Positions 1 through 9,936 of a stretch of 64,000 nucleotides of DNA are shown here, piece by piece. The notes under the pieces are model-generated. The model was given only the letters and a program-made list of their open reading frames with translations. It did no database searches and was not told the origin of the DNA. The stretch is taken from contig JAHCVI010000005.1 of assembly GCA_019096155.1 (NCBI GenBank), forward strand, positions 630,468-694,467. The letters run 5' to 3'. The DNA is from Staphylotrichum longicolle. Taxonomy: Eukaryota; Ascomycota; Sordariomycetes; Sordariales; Chaetomiaceae. The first letter of the stretch is position 1; every line of letters starts with the position of its first letter. Position numbers and translations under genes: made by a program.

Positions 1-664
1 GGCGGTGACCTTTGCAGCAAGACTTGGGATAAAGCCATATATCTTGCCAGTGCGCAGTTGAAACACACCGCTTGTGAGCTCGGCGGCCCTAGGTCACGGT
101 TAGCCGTCGGGTAGCGAGCGTAGGAGAGAGATGGCGTACACACCAAAACAAGACGAGCAGCGATTCTACATTGTACCCATAATATTCTACATAGCGTTAG
201 AGAAGTGCGGGACTTGGGACAAGCACGTGTCGTACGGATGTAGAACAGCACCAGATCCAGCCCTGTGGAAGCGCCTGTGATATTCAGCTCTGGGTTTCCT
301 ACATTCGCGACGATATTCGCGTGCTGCTCTGTCTTGATGTCGCACCACCGAGCGATCGTATGTATCTGCTGGGCGATGGAGGCCAACGTGTGCAACGACA
401 CGAAAGCGCCCAGCATGGCGACATCTGTGTCGTTAGCGGGCGAAAGTTGCGCGGTCAACACGGACGATCGAACTTACAGCTCTTGCGCTCATCGTAAACA
501 CAGACGAGCCACAGAAGAAGAACGCCGCTGGCAAGACAGAGGAAGCTGTAGATGAGCACCCCGACGGCGACGCCCATCACTTCGGGCGGTAGCTGAGCGA
601 CCATCCTAAAGTCTGGCGTGCAGAGAGACGGAGCATTGCGAGTCTCAGGACAGAGAGCACTCAT
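1..664 (-). CDS. Uncharacterised fungal multi-pass membrane protein, 5' part (cut by window edge)
   Basis: Four exons can be joined on the minus strand: 664-478, 424-236, 186-144 and 88 running past base 1. All three introns are about 50 nt with GT-AG ends (gtaagt, gtacga and gtgtgt donors), and the phases agree exactly. The first ATG at 664 gives an N-terminus with two cysteines, then a strong membrane segment at about residues 29-57, and a second hydrophobic stretch from about residue 63 (YVAMLGAFVSLHTLAS). Further motifs are IARWCDIKTEQ, ANVGNPELN and GLDLVLFYIQYYGYNVESLL. This pattern matches a family of uncharacterised ascomycete integral membrane proteins that I remember only as hypothetical. 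I assign no function. An alternative start is the ATG at 604. The gene structure is well supported, and the rest of the protein lies outside the window. Confidence 0.75.
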
Positions 665-3600
665 CAGGCTCTCAATGGTAATTTGACATCTCCCATGCTA
701 CCGGGTGACTGGGGCTGGAGGGACTGGGGCGCAAGAATCACAGATCTGGTTTACCTAACTCGCACAGACCAACAACCGAAGATAATCCCGTTCGAGCGAT
801 CGACTTGACTGATTAGGGCTTGGAGTCGAACACTCCACGAGCAGCCTGGGAGTTCGTTTGCTTTCTTTCGGGCTTAGGATGCACGTCCAGGATCCTCATG
901 AGACCAGCGTGCAGGTGGAGGCTCGAGCGCCTCGCTTGTGCCTTGCTCCCGCCCGACAGGTAAGCTCAGGTGAGTTGCCTTACTTTTACGTTACGGTAGC
1001 CGATCGGGGTGATATCGATCGCCACAACGGTTTCGACGGAAATTTCTGTCTGTGCGGCGCAACCATCCTGGAACAAGATGGATCATCAGCGCTAACGCCC
1101 TGTGAGCAAGGGTATGTCGGTCCGAGAAAGATCTCCATTCTCAAGTTGCATCCGGGATTCGGCCCAGCTGCTCGTTTTTTGGTATCATCACACCCAAGGG
1201 CCCCAATGGCGGACGAGTAAGGTCGGCACAGACGACCGCATTGGGATCAAACCCCGGCAAGAGAAACGTGCATCCTGAGGGATTGCTGAACATGGACGCG
1301 CCCCAGACACACTAGAAAATGAGTCTAGCCTTATTCTTGCTTTGAAGGCTCGTCGGCAAAGGCACCGTCAGCGTGCAGTTTGCTCGGACGTGCCCGAGCC
1401 GAGCCACATGAAGGGAACTTCCAAATGGATGCAGAAGTTCTCTTCACTACACTGCTCGTCATCGGAAAGGAGGTGATCGATTACAGGCACAGAACAGGAA
1501 CTTGGTATGTGCCTCAAGAGACCCGTTGTCGGAATATCCATGGGGCCCCATGCTTGAAAGCCCAATTCCCAGGTGGGATAAATGAACGTCTTCCACCTGC
1601 AACATTGGGAGAAAAGAAGCTCCGATATTTGTGGCTGGTCCGCAAAATTAGAACCTAGGTATGTCCCCCTCCTCCGGGGAAGTGTTGACCGCTCCCACCT
1701 ACACTATCGCGCTAGGATCAGAACCCCGGAGGGGGCGCTTGTTGAATGTCTCGCGTGACGACTGCTCGCTGGTGTGTCTACGATGCGCAGCGGCAGGAGG
1801 TACCAGAAATTCAGGCGTCAAGGATGACTGCCGGTGACGAGTAGATACCGGGACCCGCGGGCAGCGCAGCGAACCACACCAGCACGGATCAACAAGCGAG
1901 GGGCTGAGTGGAGACAATCGTCGGCATTTGAGTCCCCAGAAATCTGCCACTCCGAGTTCTGTGCTGCGCTCTCGATGGCGTTGTTGCGATCCAAGGCAGG
2001 TAATGTAGGCATGCACGCCTGGAAGCCGGTAGTCACGTCGAGCCAGCCTCTCGACACATGTGAGGCGCGAAGGTCGGTGGGTGGCACGCAAAAGGCAGTG
2101 CGTCCTGCCGTCTGCGGAGGAGACCCATTCAGGGGATTTCGTATGAGCAAGGGACCTTACAATTGTCCTGCCGCTCCTGCGGTTCCTTCCGGTCCTCAGA
2201 ACGATCACAGGCTGCCGATGCAACCCGAAGAAGGATGGATCTGAATGCTGCCGGCCTTGCGGGGTGCAGCACTCGAAAAGCAGCCGTGTGGTTAACAGGT
2301 ACCTTACGGTACCTTAGTTGTCGACTTCGCCAAGGTGACAAACAGCGGAGCTGCTTCCGTCCTTCAAAGTCCCCACCATGCGGGCTTTCGTTAGCTTCTG
2401 TGCATTAAGCGAGACTATTCTATTTCCTGACTAGTGTCCTGTCAAACTTGTGTTCCTGCGGGGGCTGTCGATCGAACTTCGACGACAAACGCTCGGACAT
2501 GTTGTCGTGTCCCTGGCCGCCGCAATAATGCCGCTGGTGTCTGCACAGAGTTCGAGTCGCAACACTCCCCGGAAGTGCGGAACGTCAAGACCCTCCGGGA
2601 CATGCCCGACCAAAAAGCCAACATCCATGGATTGACGTTCAGATAACTTACTTGTGCCTGAGAGGTGCCTTGTCTCAAGCGGGCAGGCATGCTCAACATG
2701 CATGCAAACGTGATCACAGCACTTCTGCCCGCAGGGCACAACCGTCCCGCCCTCTCCCCGCGCCGTTGATCTCATATCGAAAGTTGGGGGCTGGCATGAC
2801 CTCGCTTGGCTGACTCACATTTCCTGACTCTCCCACTGGATCAAGGACACCAGTGATTGGTGGACCGTCCAAGACTCCAAATCCCAAAAGTGCAAGCACC
2901 CCCTGCTCAGGAGTCGGGGTCCAGCCAGTCTGGGTGCTCGTTTGGCACCTCTTGGGCGACATTCCCCGTGTGCCCCCCCGATGGCGAACCCAGCCAACCA
3001 GACGCCGTCTCACGGGTCGCTCGAATCTGTCCTTGGCCCCAGAACTCAGCCGGCGTACAATCCCGACTTCCACCAAATACGATATTGTTGAGCTGATCTT
3101 CCTTAATTAGCTAACTTGAGATGTATGAGTGGTGTGAAAGATTAAGGTACCTACTCTCTCCCTGGGAGGTATTCGCTGGCTGCCTTCTCTGCTTCCTTGT
3201 AACACCGTTGATACCCAGTTTAGGTGCCGTCCCAGCGCGGGGACTCCGGCGGAGTCTTTCGGGCTGCCGGGCGGACGGATTGGCGCTGCTGGGAGAGCGG
3301 AGACGGAGCACTCAGCAGAGGGAGACGTGGAGAAAGGACTTCAATCAGCAGCGAATGTTGGGCGCCTGTATACATACACGCCATTACTTACATTGAAATA
3401 GAGAGCAATGGTCTTTGTATTGACAAGCTAATACAGCAGAAATGGCCCTGTTCAACGATCATGTGCATTACGCTTGTTCAATTGGCGGCCGACCACAGCT
3501 TCTCAGGCAGAACACGGCACAGAAATACGGACAGCCATCGTTACTCTAGCTGGATAACAGTTCAACAAAGACATATCAATTTTGGGTGGATGTTCCGCTC

Positions 3601-5426
3601 AACCCAAAAGCAGGAGAAACCATGGTGTTGCGGCGGTTATGCCGTTACAGCTCGTGACAGCTGAGACCGGCACACTCGGGTCAAATGCAGGGACAAGACA
3701 GGACTGGTAAGGTACCACTTAAGCATCCAAGACTCGTCCGACGGACTTACCTCCGACTTCAGGTCAACGACGATTCTACGATGCTGTTTGGAACCAAGCT
3801 TCCCATTGAGCCCCTTCCACTGTCCCCTCTTGCTCCTCCTTCAGCTATCCTCCCATCAAACGTCTGTCTTTCCACGACTTGTGTCACAACCCGACAGAAC
3901 CGGGACAACCACCCAGTCGACTCCTTTTACCCTCTTTCCTCGGGGCCCCCTCAAACATTAGGATAAGTTTTACCTCCTATCATACTGTTCACCAGCCGCG
4001 AGACTGTGTACAACCGTCTCCGTGTTCATGGACCAGCGTAGCAGTGCCGCCGTCGGAAAGGCCGTCGCTCCATACCTCTGCTCCATTGTCGCCTAACAGA
4101 TCCCGCTGGGGTATTGAGCGGCGGTGGCCAGGAGCCACGAACTCTGGCGGCGATAAAGTGAGGAGTGAAGGGGTGAGGAGGAGGGGGCACCAGTCTTTTG
4201 TCGAGATGTGGCGGCCTTTAAGAGGCATTCAACGTCTCTTAACGCCCTCACGACGGACCACGAATTGAGTGATGTCCCCTTGACGGAACTCCCCATGACC
4301 TTTGTGATCTACTGGCGTCACGCAGCTCCAGCCAGGCGCCTCCTATTCGGCGTTTTGCTCGGTCGCTGCAGGAAGTGCTGCCGATGTAACACCGACTGCG
4401 ATTGAGGAGTCTTGAAGACAGGTGTATTGGAGTTCTTGAGTTGTCCTGCCAAGCCATCAAGGGCAGGCATATGTTGTGGCATCCCGGCACAGCCACCGCA
4501 AGACCGAATCCCCTGTCTCGACATTGAGGTTCACCAAGGCCAAGATGCGGGGCCCCGCACAGAGAGGGCCTCGGTTAGTAGTGTCGGGCGAATGTCGGCA
4601 GTGTCTCCTTGATTTTGGGTTACACTCCACCGACTGAAATGCGAACAAGAACCTCTATCTGTGAAGTAACGGGTCGAATCTCGAGCTTCCAACGTCCGGC
4701 ACGTCATCGTCACCCCAATGTAACGGCGCTGCAGGAGCTTGGAGGGTGTCGAAGGCTTGAAAGGGTAGAAGTGGCTCAGGAGCCAGAGTGTGCTCCTCAA
4801 GAGGGGGGAGAAAGTCCGAGATGCCTGGCGTGCTTGGGTGCAAGACCAACGATGGATGAAATGGTAGGATCCCCGTCTTCTGGCCTCGTTGGAGTCCCAT
4901 TCCACACCTCTCAATCTCTCAGCTTACCACCACACAAACGGAATAGATGACCCCACGATACACAATGAGAATATTGCTAAGAAGGACTCTCGCCACCGAG
5001 CTAGGCTAGATAATGGTAGACTATACTGACCTTTGACGAGCAGAAACAGCTTGTATTTTTATGCGCACTTGGCTCCCCCATATATCTCTGGCCCATGCTT
5101 GATAGCTTCATGCATAGCTACCCCTTACCTCCAGCAAGGAGCGTGCCACCTGTGTATACCGGTCACGAGCCTGTCACATCGGCCCGACTAGGTATGTAAC
5201 TTTAGACAATGCGGCATGCAAAAGAAAGGTCCGAGAGGACGGGCAACGTAGATAGAGGACTGCCAAAAGAAAAACGGCCAGAGGAACCCAAAGTAAGAAT
5301 TGACAATAGTATAATACGTAGGTTGCCTCTTCTTGTACAACGATTAGTCGGTGGTTCCCTGGGCTCTTCTGCGGATGTATTACGAAATACGCTTCAATAA
5401 CCCAGCATCTTTCGACGCAAGCCATC
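665..5426. other. Gene-poor stretch, no gene recognised
   Basis: This 4.8 kb holds only short open frames (the longest about 174 codons) that overlap on both strands. None shows a recognisable domain, signal peptide or convincing exon chain. Composition is more balanced than in the flanking genes. Small motifs such as GGTACCT recur. The last few hundred bases are presumably the promoter and leader of the amylase; a CATATATC element near 5080 is a possible TATA box. A decayed element or lineage-specific gene cannot be excluded. Confidence 0.5.
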
Positions 5427-6800
5427 ATGGCCCCTAGAACCTTCGCGGTGGCGGCATCTCTGATGGCTTCCTTCAATGCCATGGCCCCAACTGTCGTCGA
5501 CGCCTCTCCGCCCGGCAGCAAGGACGTCACTGCCATCCTTTTCGAGTGGAACTTCGACTCCATCGGCAGGGAGTGCACCAGAACCCTCGGCCCTGCGGGT
5601 TACGGATTTGTCCAAGTCTCCCCGCCTGCCGAGCACATTCAAGGCTCGCAGTGGTGGACGTCGTACCAGCCCGTGTCGTACAAGATCGCGGGACGCCTCG
5701 GCAACCGAGATTCCTTCCAGAACATGATTAACACCTGCCACTCGGTTGGCGTAAAGGTGATTGTCGACACCGTGGTTAACCACATGAGCTCGGGCAGCGG
5801 CACCGGCACCGGCGGCTCGTGGTACACCAAGTACAACTACCCGGGTCTCTACTCCTCCTATGATTTTGACGACTGCACCTCCTCGATCACCAACTACGCT
5901 GACCGCTGGAACGTCCAGCACTGCGAGCTTGTCAGCCTGGCCGACCTCGACACCAATGAGGACTACGTCCGCAGGGCCATCGCCGGCTACATGAACGACT
6001 TGCTCAGCCTCGGCGTCGACGGCTTCCGCATCGACGCGGCGAAGCATATCGCAGCCCAAGACCTTGCTAACATCAAGAGCCGGCTGGCCGATTCGGGCAT
6101 ATACTGGAAGCAGGAGGTCATTTACGGCGCCGGAGAAGCCGTTCAGCCCACCGAGTACACCGGCAATGGCGACGTCCAGGAGTTCCGCTACGCCTATGAC
6201 CTCAAGCGCGTCTTCAACAACGAGAAGCTCGCCTACCTGAGGAACTACGGGGAGGGCTGGGGGTACATGAGCGGCTCGGTTGCCGGCGTCTTCGTCGACA
6301 ACCACGACACCGAGCGCAACGGCCAAACCCTCAGCTACAAGGACAACGCCAAGTACACCTTGGCTAATGTCTTCATGCTCGCGTTCCCCTATGGCGCCCC
6401 GGATATTCACTCTGGCTACGAATTCTCGGACAACGACGCGGGCGCGCCTAACAACGGGCGGGTCAACGCCTGCTGGCAGGACTCGTGGAAGTGCCAGCAC
6501 GCCTGGCCGGAGATCTTGCGCATGGTCGCCTTCCGCAACGCCGTGCGTGGCCAAGGGGTGACGGACTGGTGGGACAACGGCAACAATCAGATCGCATTCG
6601 GACGGGGCAACCGGGGCTTCGTCGCCATCAACAAAGAGGGAGGCTCACTGACCCGGACCTTCCAGACGTCGCTCCCGGCGGGCACGTACTGCAACGTGCA
6701 GAGCAACAGCGTCGTGGCGGTCAACTCGAGCGGCCAGTTCACAGCCACCCTGGGCTCCAACGCCGCTCTCGCTATCTATGTCGGGAAGTCATCCTGCTGA
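5427..6800 (+). CDS. Secreted alpha-amylase (GH13), actinobacterial type, intronless
   Basis: An endo-acting alpha-amylase that cleaves alpha-1,4 bonds in starch, predicted to be secreted. The 457-residue product begins with a hydrophobic leader (about residues 1-27), followed by SPPGSKDVTAILFEWNF, the start of the catalytic barrel. The GH13 signature regions are all present: DTVVNH (114-119), GFRIDAAKH with nucleophile Asp203, KQEVIYG with acid/base Glu230, and FVDNHDTE with Asp294. The C-terminal part is the usual beta-sheet C domain, ending at a Cys. There is no starch-binding domain. Sequence style (HIQGSQWWTSYQPVSYKIAG, a short compact protein, no intron) is that of Streptomyces-like secreted amylases (GH13_32 as I recall the family), not of the Taka-amylase group usual in fungi. 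The ATG at 5427 gives the complete signal peptide. A bacterial origin by transfer is an inference. A CBM20 relic lies about 0.5 kb downstream. Confidence 0.95.
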   Translation: MAPRTFAVAASLMASFNAMAPTVVDASPPGSKDVTAILFEWNFDSIGRECTRTLGPAGYGFVQVSPPAEHIQGSQWWTSYQPVSYKIAGRLGNRDSFQNMINTCHSVGVKVIVDTVVNHMSSGSGTGTGGSWYTKYNYPGLYSSYDFDDCTSSITNYADRWNVQHCELVSLADLDTNEDYVRRAIAGYMNDLLSLGVDGFRIDAAKHIAAQDLANIKSRLADSGIYWKQEVIYGAGEAVQPTEYTGNGDVQEFRYAYDLKRVFNNEKLAYLRNYGEGWGYMSGSVAGVFVDNHDTERNGQTLSYKDNAKYTLANVFMLAFPYGAPDIHSGYEFSDNDAGAPNNGRVNACWQDSWKCQHAWPEILRMVAFRNAVRGQGVTDWWDNGNNQIAFGRGNRGFVAINKEGGSLTRTFQTSLPAGTYCNVQSNSVVAVNSSGQFTATLGSNAALAIYVGKSSC

Positions 6801-7330
6801 GTCTAGTTGCTAGGTGTTGTGTCACATATGAACCAACGAGGCCTTTTGACAGAGGATTTGGAGCCTGCCGGGTGCTCTGTGTGCTGTGGATCAACACACA
6901 GAGCCGCCACAGATTAGTATAGCATGCTAGCTGGGTAGGTAGTTGCTCGTTCTCGAGGACTTTGGGCTTTCTCCAGGAAGCAATACATAGGTGGCCATAT
7001 CCTCTAGTGGTCTAGCGTTGATCAATTGCTAGAGGTGGTCGCCTCTTGAATGAACAACCCCAAGATCATAAACGAGGACATGGAACTCGACATATCGAAG
7101 TACATTGAGATTGTCAAAGGGGTTATGGACAGTCAGATCCGAGCGGGTTGGGCAGAGGAATCAAGGGGTCGGGAAGTGATTGGCAGGTTCTTCTCCTGAC
7201 TCGAGGTAAATGGGCTGGCAGCAGCAGTTGGTGGGGTGTGAAATGTTATGTTGGGTGTAGCACATCCTGATTTTCCCAGTAATTATGCTAAGAATGATAC
7301 AAGAAATAATGGAGGCAATCGTTAGGCCCG
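6801..7330. other. Intergenic, amylase 3' side
   Basis: No open frame with recognisable content. This is the 3' flank of the amylase and the sequence leading into the CBM20 relic. Many CTAG tetranucleotides occur. I see nothing further that I can name. Confidence 0.4.
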
Positions 7331-7719
7331 CGACCGTCTGCATCATTTTGGACAGCCGCGATGCCCCACGAGCTAGGCATAGTGTAGTTATAGTTATGGT
7401 CGCTCTCTTAGGCGACGGCGCCGTTCGACGCGACGTTGATATACTTGTACTAGATGACAGTGCCATTGAGCAGGCTGGCGATAGTGAACTAGAGCGGATT
7501 GCCCGAGGTGTAGGAAGAGGCGCTGAGCGTGATGGCCTGGCTTAGGCCTTAGTTGTCTAGCTCTAGGACATTGCCGACGATCTTAATCGTCTAGCCCTAT
7601 AAGATAGTGGCTAGCTTCAAGTTGTCAAAGGTCACGTTGACTGTGGAGGCAATAGAGTGGCCAATAGAGCGCTATACCCGATCGTGAGGGCCGCTAAAGT
7701 TGAACACGGTGGGTATGAC
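7331..7719 (-). pseudogene. Decayed CBM20 starch-binding domain relic
   Basis: Read on the minus strand in one frame from 7719 to about 7331, the sequence keeps the order of CBM20 landmarks: VNVTFDNLKLAT, then TIKIVGNVLELDN, then AITLSASSYTSGNPL, then FTIASLLNGTVI, then YKYINVASNGAVA, then ESDHNYNYT. The frame is broken by seven stop codons. Several sit exactly where the family has tryptophan (after ELDN, NPL and GAVA), and others where glutamine is usual, as expected from TGG to TAG/TAA and CAG to TAG transitions. CBM20 is the C-terminal domain of glucoamylases, some amylases and starch-active AA13 oxygenases; no catalytic domain precedes it here. The fragment ends upstream close to the stop of the neighbouring APH-like gene. 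It is therefore a truncated, mutated remnant of a starch-degrading enzyme gene. It sits tail-to-tail with the intact amylase, and repeat-induced point mutation is a possible cause. Confidence 0.8.
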
Positions 7720-7747
7720 AGCGAGTTGTATCGTATAAGAAAAATGT

Positions 7748-8497
7748 CTACAGCATAAGCTCCGTGAGCCTCTTGCGCTGCTCCTCATCCTCATACAACG
7801 CCTCATAATCCTTCCTCTCCACAGACCAGACCTGGAACTCAGGCGGAAAGTACCCAGCGTCTTCCCAATCGACAATCTTGAGAACATGCAACGTCTCGGC
7901 ATGCATCAACATGCTGTGGCCATGCAGATTTCCGTGGCAAAACACATACTCCTGCTGACCAGACGTCGACCTCTTCGGTGGCCAGAATGCAGTCTTGTCG
8001 TGGAACATGACCCAGAGCGGTGGGATCACCAGTCCATCCAAGCCCGTCGTGTCTGAGGTAAGCGAATTGAGTTGAGGGATAACCTCTTGGGTAATAAACC
8101 GACGTGCGTTGGCGCGGGCAATCCGGTCGCACTCGTCACACTCGTTGCCATCGTCAACATGCTTTTTTCCAGGGGGCATCCGGCACTGATCGCGGACGAC
8201 GTCGAGCCACACGCCGCCGTGGGTGCGCTCCGTCTCGATCCAGGCTGTCCCGTCGTCGTTTTCGCCGAAATCGATGAGCTTGGGGACGGGGATAGTGGTC
8301 CTCTTGGATATCAGCTGCAGAGCTGCGGCGTAGTTGAGGATGCGCTCCTTGTTGTAGAGTCGTGAAGCCAACTCGCCGTTGTGTGTCTTCATCCAGGGCT
8401 TGACGCTCTGCTTCAGCTGGACTGACTTGGTGGTGATTAGGTTGTAGAACGTGGTAAGGGACTCGCCCTCTTTTTCCTTGTATCCCAGGACAGCCAT
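7748..8497 (-). CDS. APH-fold (aminoglycoside phosphotransferase-like) protein with altered catalytic loop
   Basis: An intronless 249-residue protein of the fungal APH/choline-kinase-like fold. Recognisable parts are IPVPKLIDFG (N-lobe hinge region), the catalytic-loop region VFCHGNLHGHSMLM and the metal-binding segment VLKIVDWEDAGYFPPEF. In active members the loop reads H-x-D-x4-N. Here the catalytic Asp is Asn and the metal-binding Asn is Ser, while the later Asp (IVDWED) is kept. The N-terminus is short for the family and lacks a clear glycine-rich nucleotide loop, so the protein may be a pseudokinase or a truncated copy. Substrates of these fungal proteins are generally unknown, and antibiotic resistance should not be assumed. 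The stop lies about 30 bases from the CBM20 relic. The ATG at 8497 opens the frame. Confidence 0.75.
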   Translation of the reverse strand: MAVLGYKEKEGESLTTFYNLITTKSVQLKQSVKPWMKTHNGELASRLYNKERILNYAAALQLISKRTTIPVPKLIDFGENDDGTAWIETERTHGGVWLDVVRDQCRMPPGKKHVDDGNECDECDRIARANARRFITQEVIPQLNSLTSDTTGLDGLVIPPLWVMFHDKTAFWPPKRSTSGQQEYVFCHGNLHGHSMLMHAETLHVLKIVDWEDAGYFPPEFQVWSVERKDYEALYEDEEQRKRLTELML

Positions 8498-8937
8498 GAC
8501 TAAAGGCGAGAAGTGGGAGGCAGGGTTGTCAATGTTGAGACTTTGAAATGTCTTAAGGGTGGGGTTGCGCGGCGGAGCGAGAACGAGAAAGTCCAGAGAT
8601 ATTCATTCATGGAAAACTGCCAGCCAGGGAAAATGCTGTTATATGTATAGATGTAGACTATGGTGGGGTCAAAGCGTGAGAGGTGCAAGACTGGTGTTTC
8701 AGGTCTCATGTCGGGGAACGGCACAAGGCGGGGCCAGAGACTGAGCTCTGGCAGACCACGTTCGCTACCAGTCAGTCGGGACTGGAAGCGGCATTGCATT
8801 TGCCATGTGCTAAGCCACCGCTATGAACGAGCTGCAAACTAGCCACGCCCAGGTTGGAGGCGTAACTGAAGAGCCCAGCAAGCAGCGGATGCAGAGGTGA
8901 ATGATCTTATTCTCGATGGAAACTAGGTGTTGATCCT
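8498..8937. other. Intergenic, upstream of the APH-like gene
   Basis: Presumed promoter of the minus-strand APH-like gene and 3' flank of the small charged protein. No supported gene is seen. Confidence 0.4.
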
Positions 8938-9174
8938 TCACTTCTGCTCCTGACCTTCCTGCTGCTGCCCCTTGCTCCCAGAGCCGGCCTCCTTGGCTGC
9001 TTGCTGCTTCTTAGCGGCTCTGTCCTTCGCCAACTGCTTCCTGCAGCTTGTCAGATTTTGAATTTTGGATTGAAGGTGTAAGCTGGTGATGGGAGTGTGG
9101 GAAGCGCACTCTTTCTCCCTGATCCATTGGTCCTCCAACGCCTTCTCACGATCTGAAAGAGGATTCGGGTTCAT
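8938..9174 (-). CDS. Small charged helical protein (55 aa), possibly ATPase-inhibitor-like
   Basis: Two exons, 9174-9110 and 9040-8938, flank a 69-nt intron (gtgcgc donor; ctgac branch point nine bases before the ctgcag acceptor). Joining them gives an uninterrupted 55-residue protein. It starts MNPNPLSDREKALEDQW, continues as a highly charged helix (IREKEKQLAKDRAAKKQQ) and ends in a Gly/Gln/Glu-rich tail. The DREKALEDQWIREKE segment recalls the helical region of mitochondrial F1-ATPase inhibitor (IATP) and similar small coiled-coil proteins, but it is too short for a firm assignment. An in-frame ATG at 9258 would add 28 residues. The gene model is plausible because splicing restores the frame exactly. 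The function is a guess. Confidence 0.5.
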   Translation of the reverse strand: MNPNPLSDREKALEDQWIREKECASHTPITSLHLQSKIQNLTSCRKQLAKDRAAKKQQAAKEAGSGSKGQQQEGQEQK

Positions 9175-9936
9175 GTTACTGTTTTGGAGATAGGGTTGGC
9201 TAAATGGGATATGCAGTTTTGGTTTGACAGAAATCAGCAATAGAAGTGGTGCATGCAAGCTTTGAGAAAGAAGAGCAATCCTGTAAAGAGAAAGAGTACC
9301 TTAGGAAAACAAAGGTGACGTCAGTGATAGATGACGCAGTTTCTGAGTTGCCTGCCTGTCTCCTTGGCCCCTTCCCGTTTGCTGGGACGTGTACCGAGCT
9401 CCGCCGAAACATCCAACTTCGCGCTTGCCCGAACGGTTCTGGAGTAATGTTCTAAGCCGTGTGCTTCTGAATACTTGAGAAAGACACAAGCACACTCAAA
9501 CGGTCATTCCGCATCTTTTGATAACGTTGGACACAACGGGCGGCGCTTGGGCGTTTTTGTCACAGGCCTCGTGTTCCCAAAGCATGGGGGTTTTGAGAAT
9601 CCATTTGCAAATTGTGGAAAGGGACGGGTCAAATCATCCTGATGATCATGTATTTCTACTCCAAAGTTGCAATTGCATGTGCCTGCCCCTCACACAAGCA
9701 GAATCTCGGCTGATCAGATGGAATGGATCTTGCATGTCGGGTTGCAGTCGGCAAGTCCCTCGTCTCAACCCCACATGAGCCGGCTGGCAGGCGTTTAAAT
9801 GTGGGACGGGGTCCTCTTTGAACCTCTCCCGACATGAGATGAGCTGATCCGGCAAACCTCCCCGCAGTTCGAGATCTTTCCTTCTGCATTCCACGACCTT
9901 CCTTGTTGACTCCCAGGTCTCTGGCACTGGTCTACC
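9175..9936. other. Divergent intergenic region
   Basis: Lies between the minus-strand small protein and the plus-strand dioxygenase, so it probably contains both promoters. No gene recognised. Confidence 0.4.

Noticed and set aside
1368..1658. Overlapping frames of 65 and 92 codons on both strands
   Set aside because: No signal peptide, domain or splice support; equal plausibility on both strands argues against coding.
5394..6554. Minus-strand open frame of 386 codons opposite the amylase
   Set aside because: Shadow of a GC-rich coding strand; it lacks any motif and lies wholly antisense to a certain enzyme gene.
7748..8497. Aminoglycoside resistance gene
   Set aside because: The APH fold is widespread in fungi with other or unknown substrates, and the catalytic loop is altered here.
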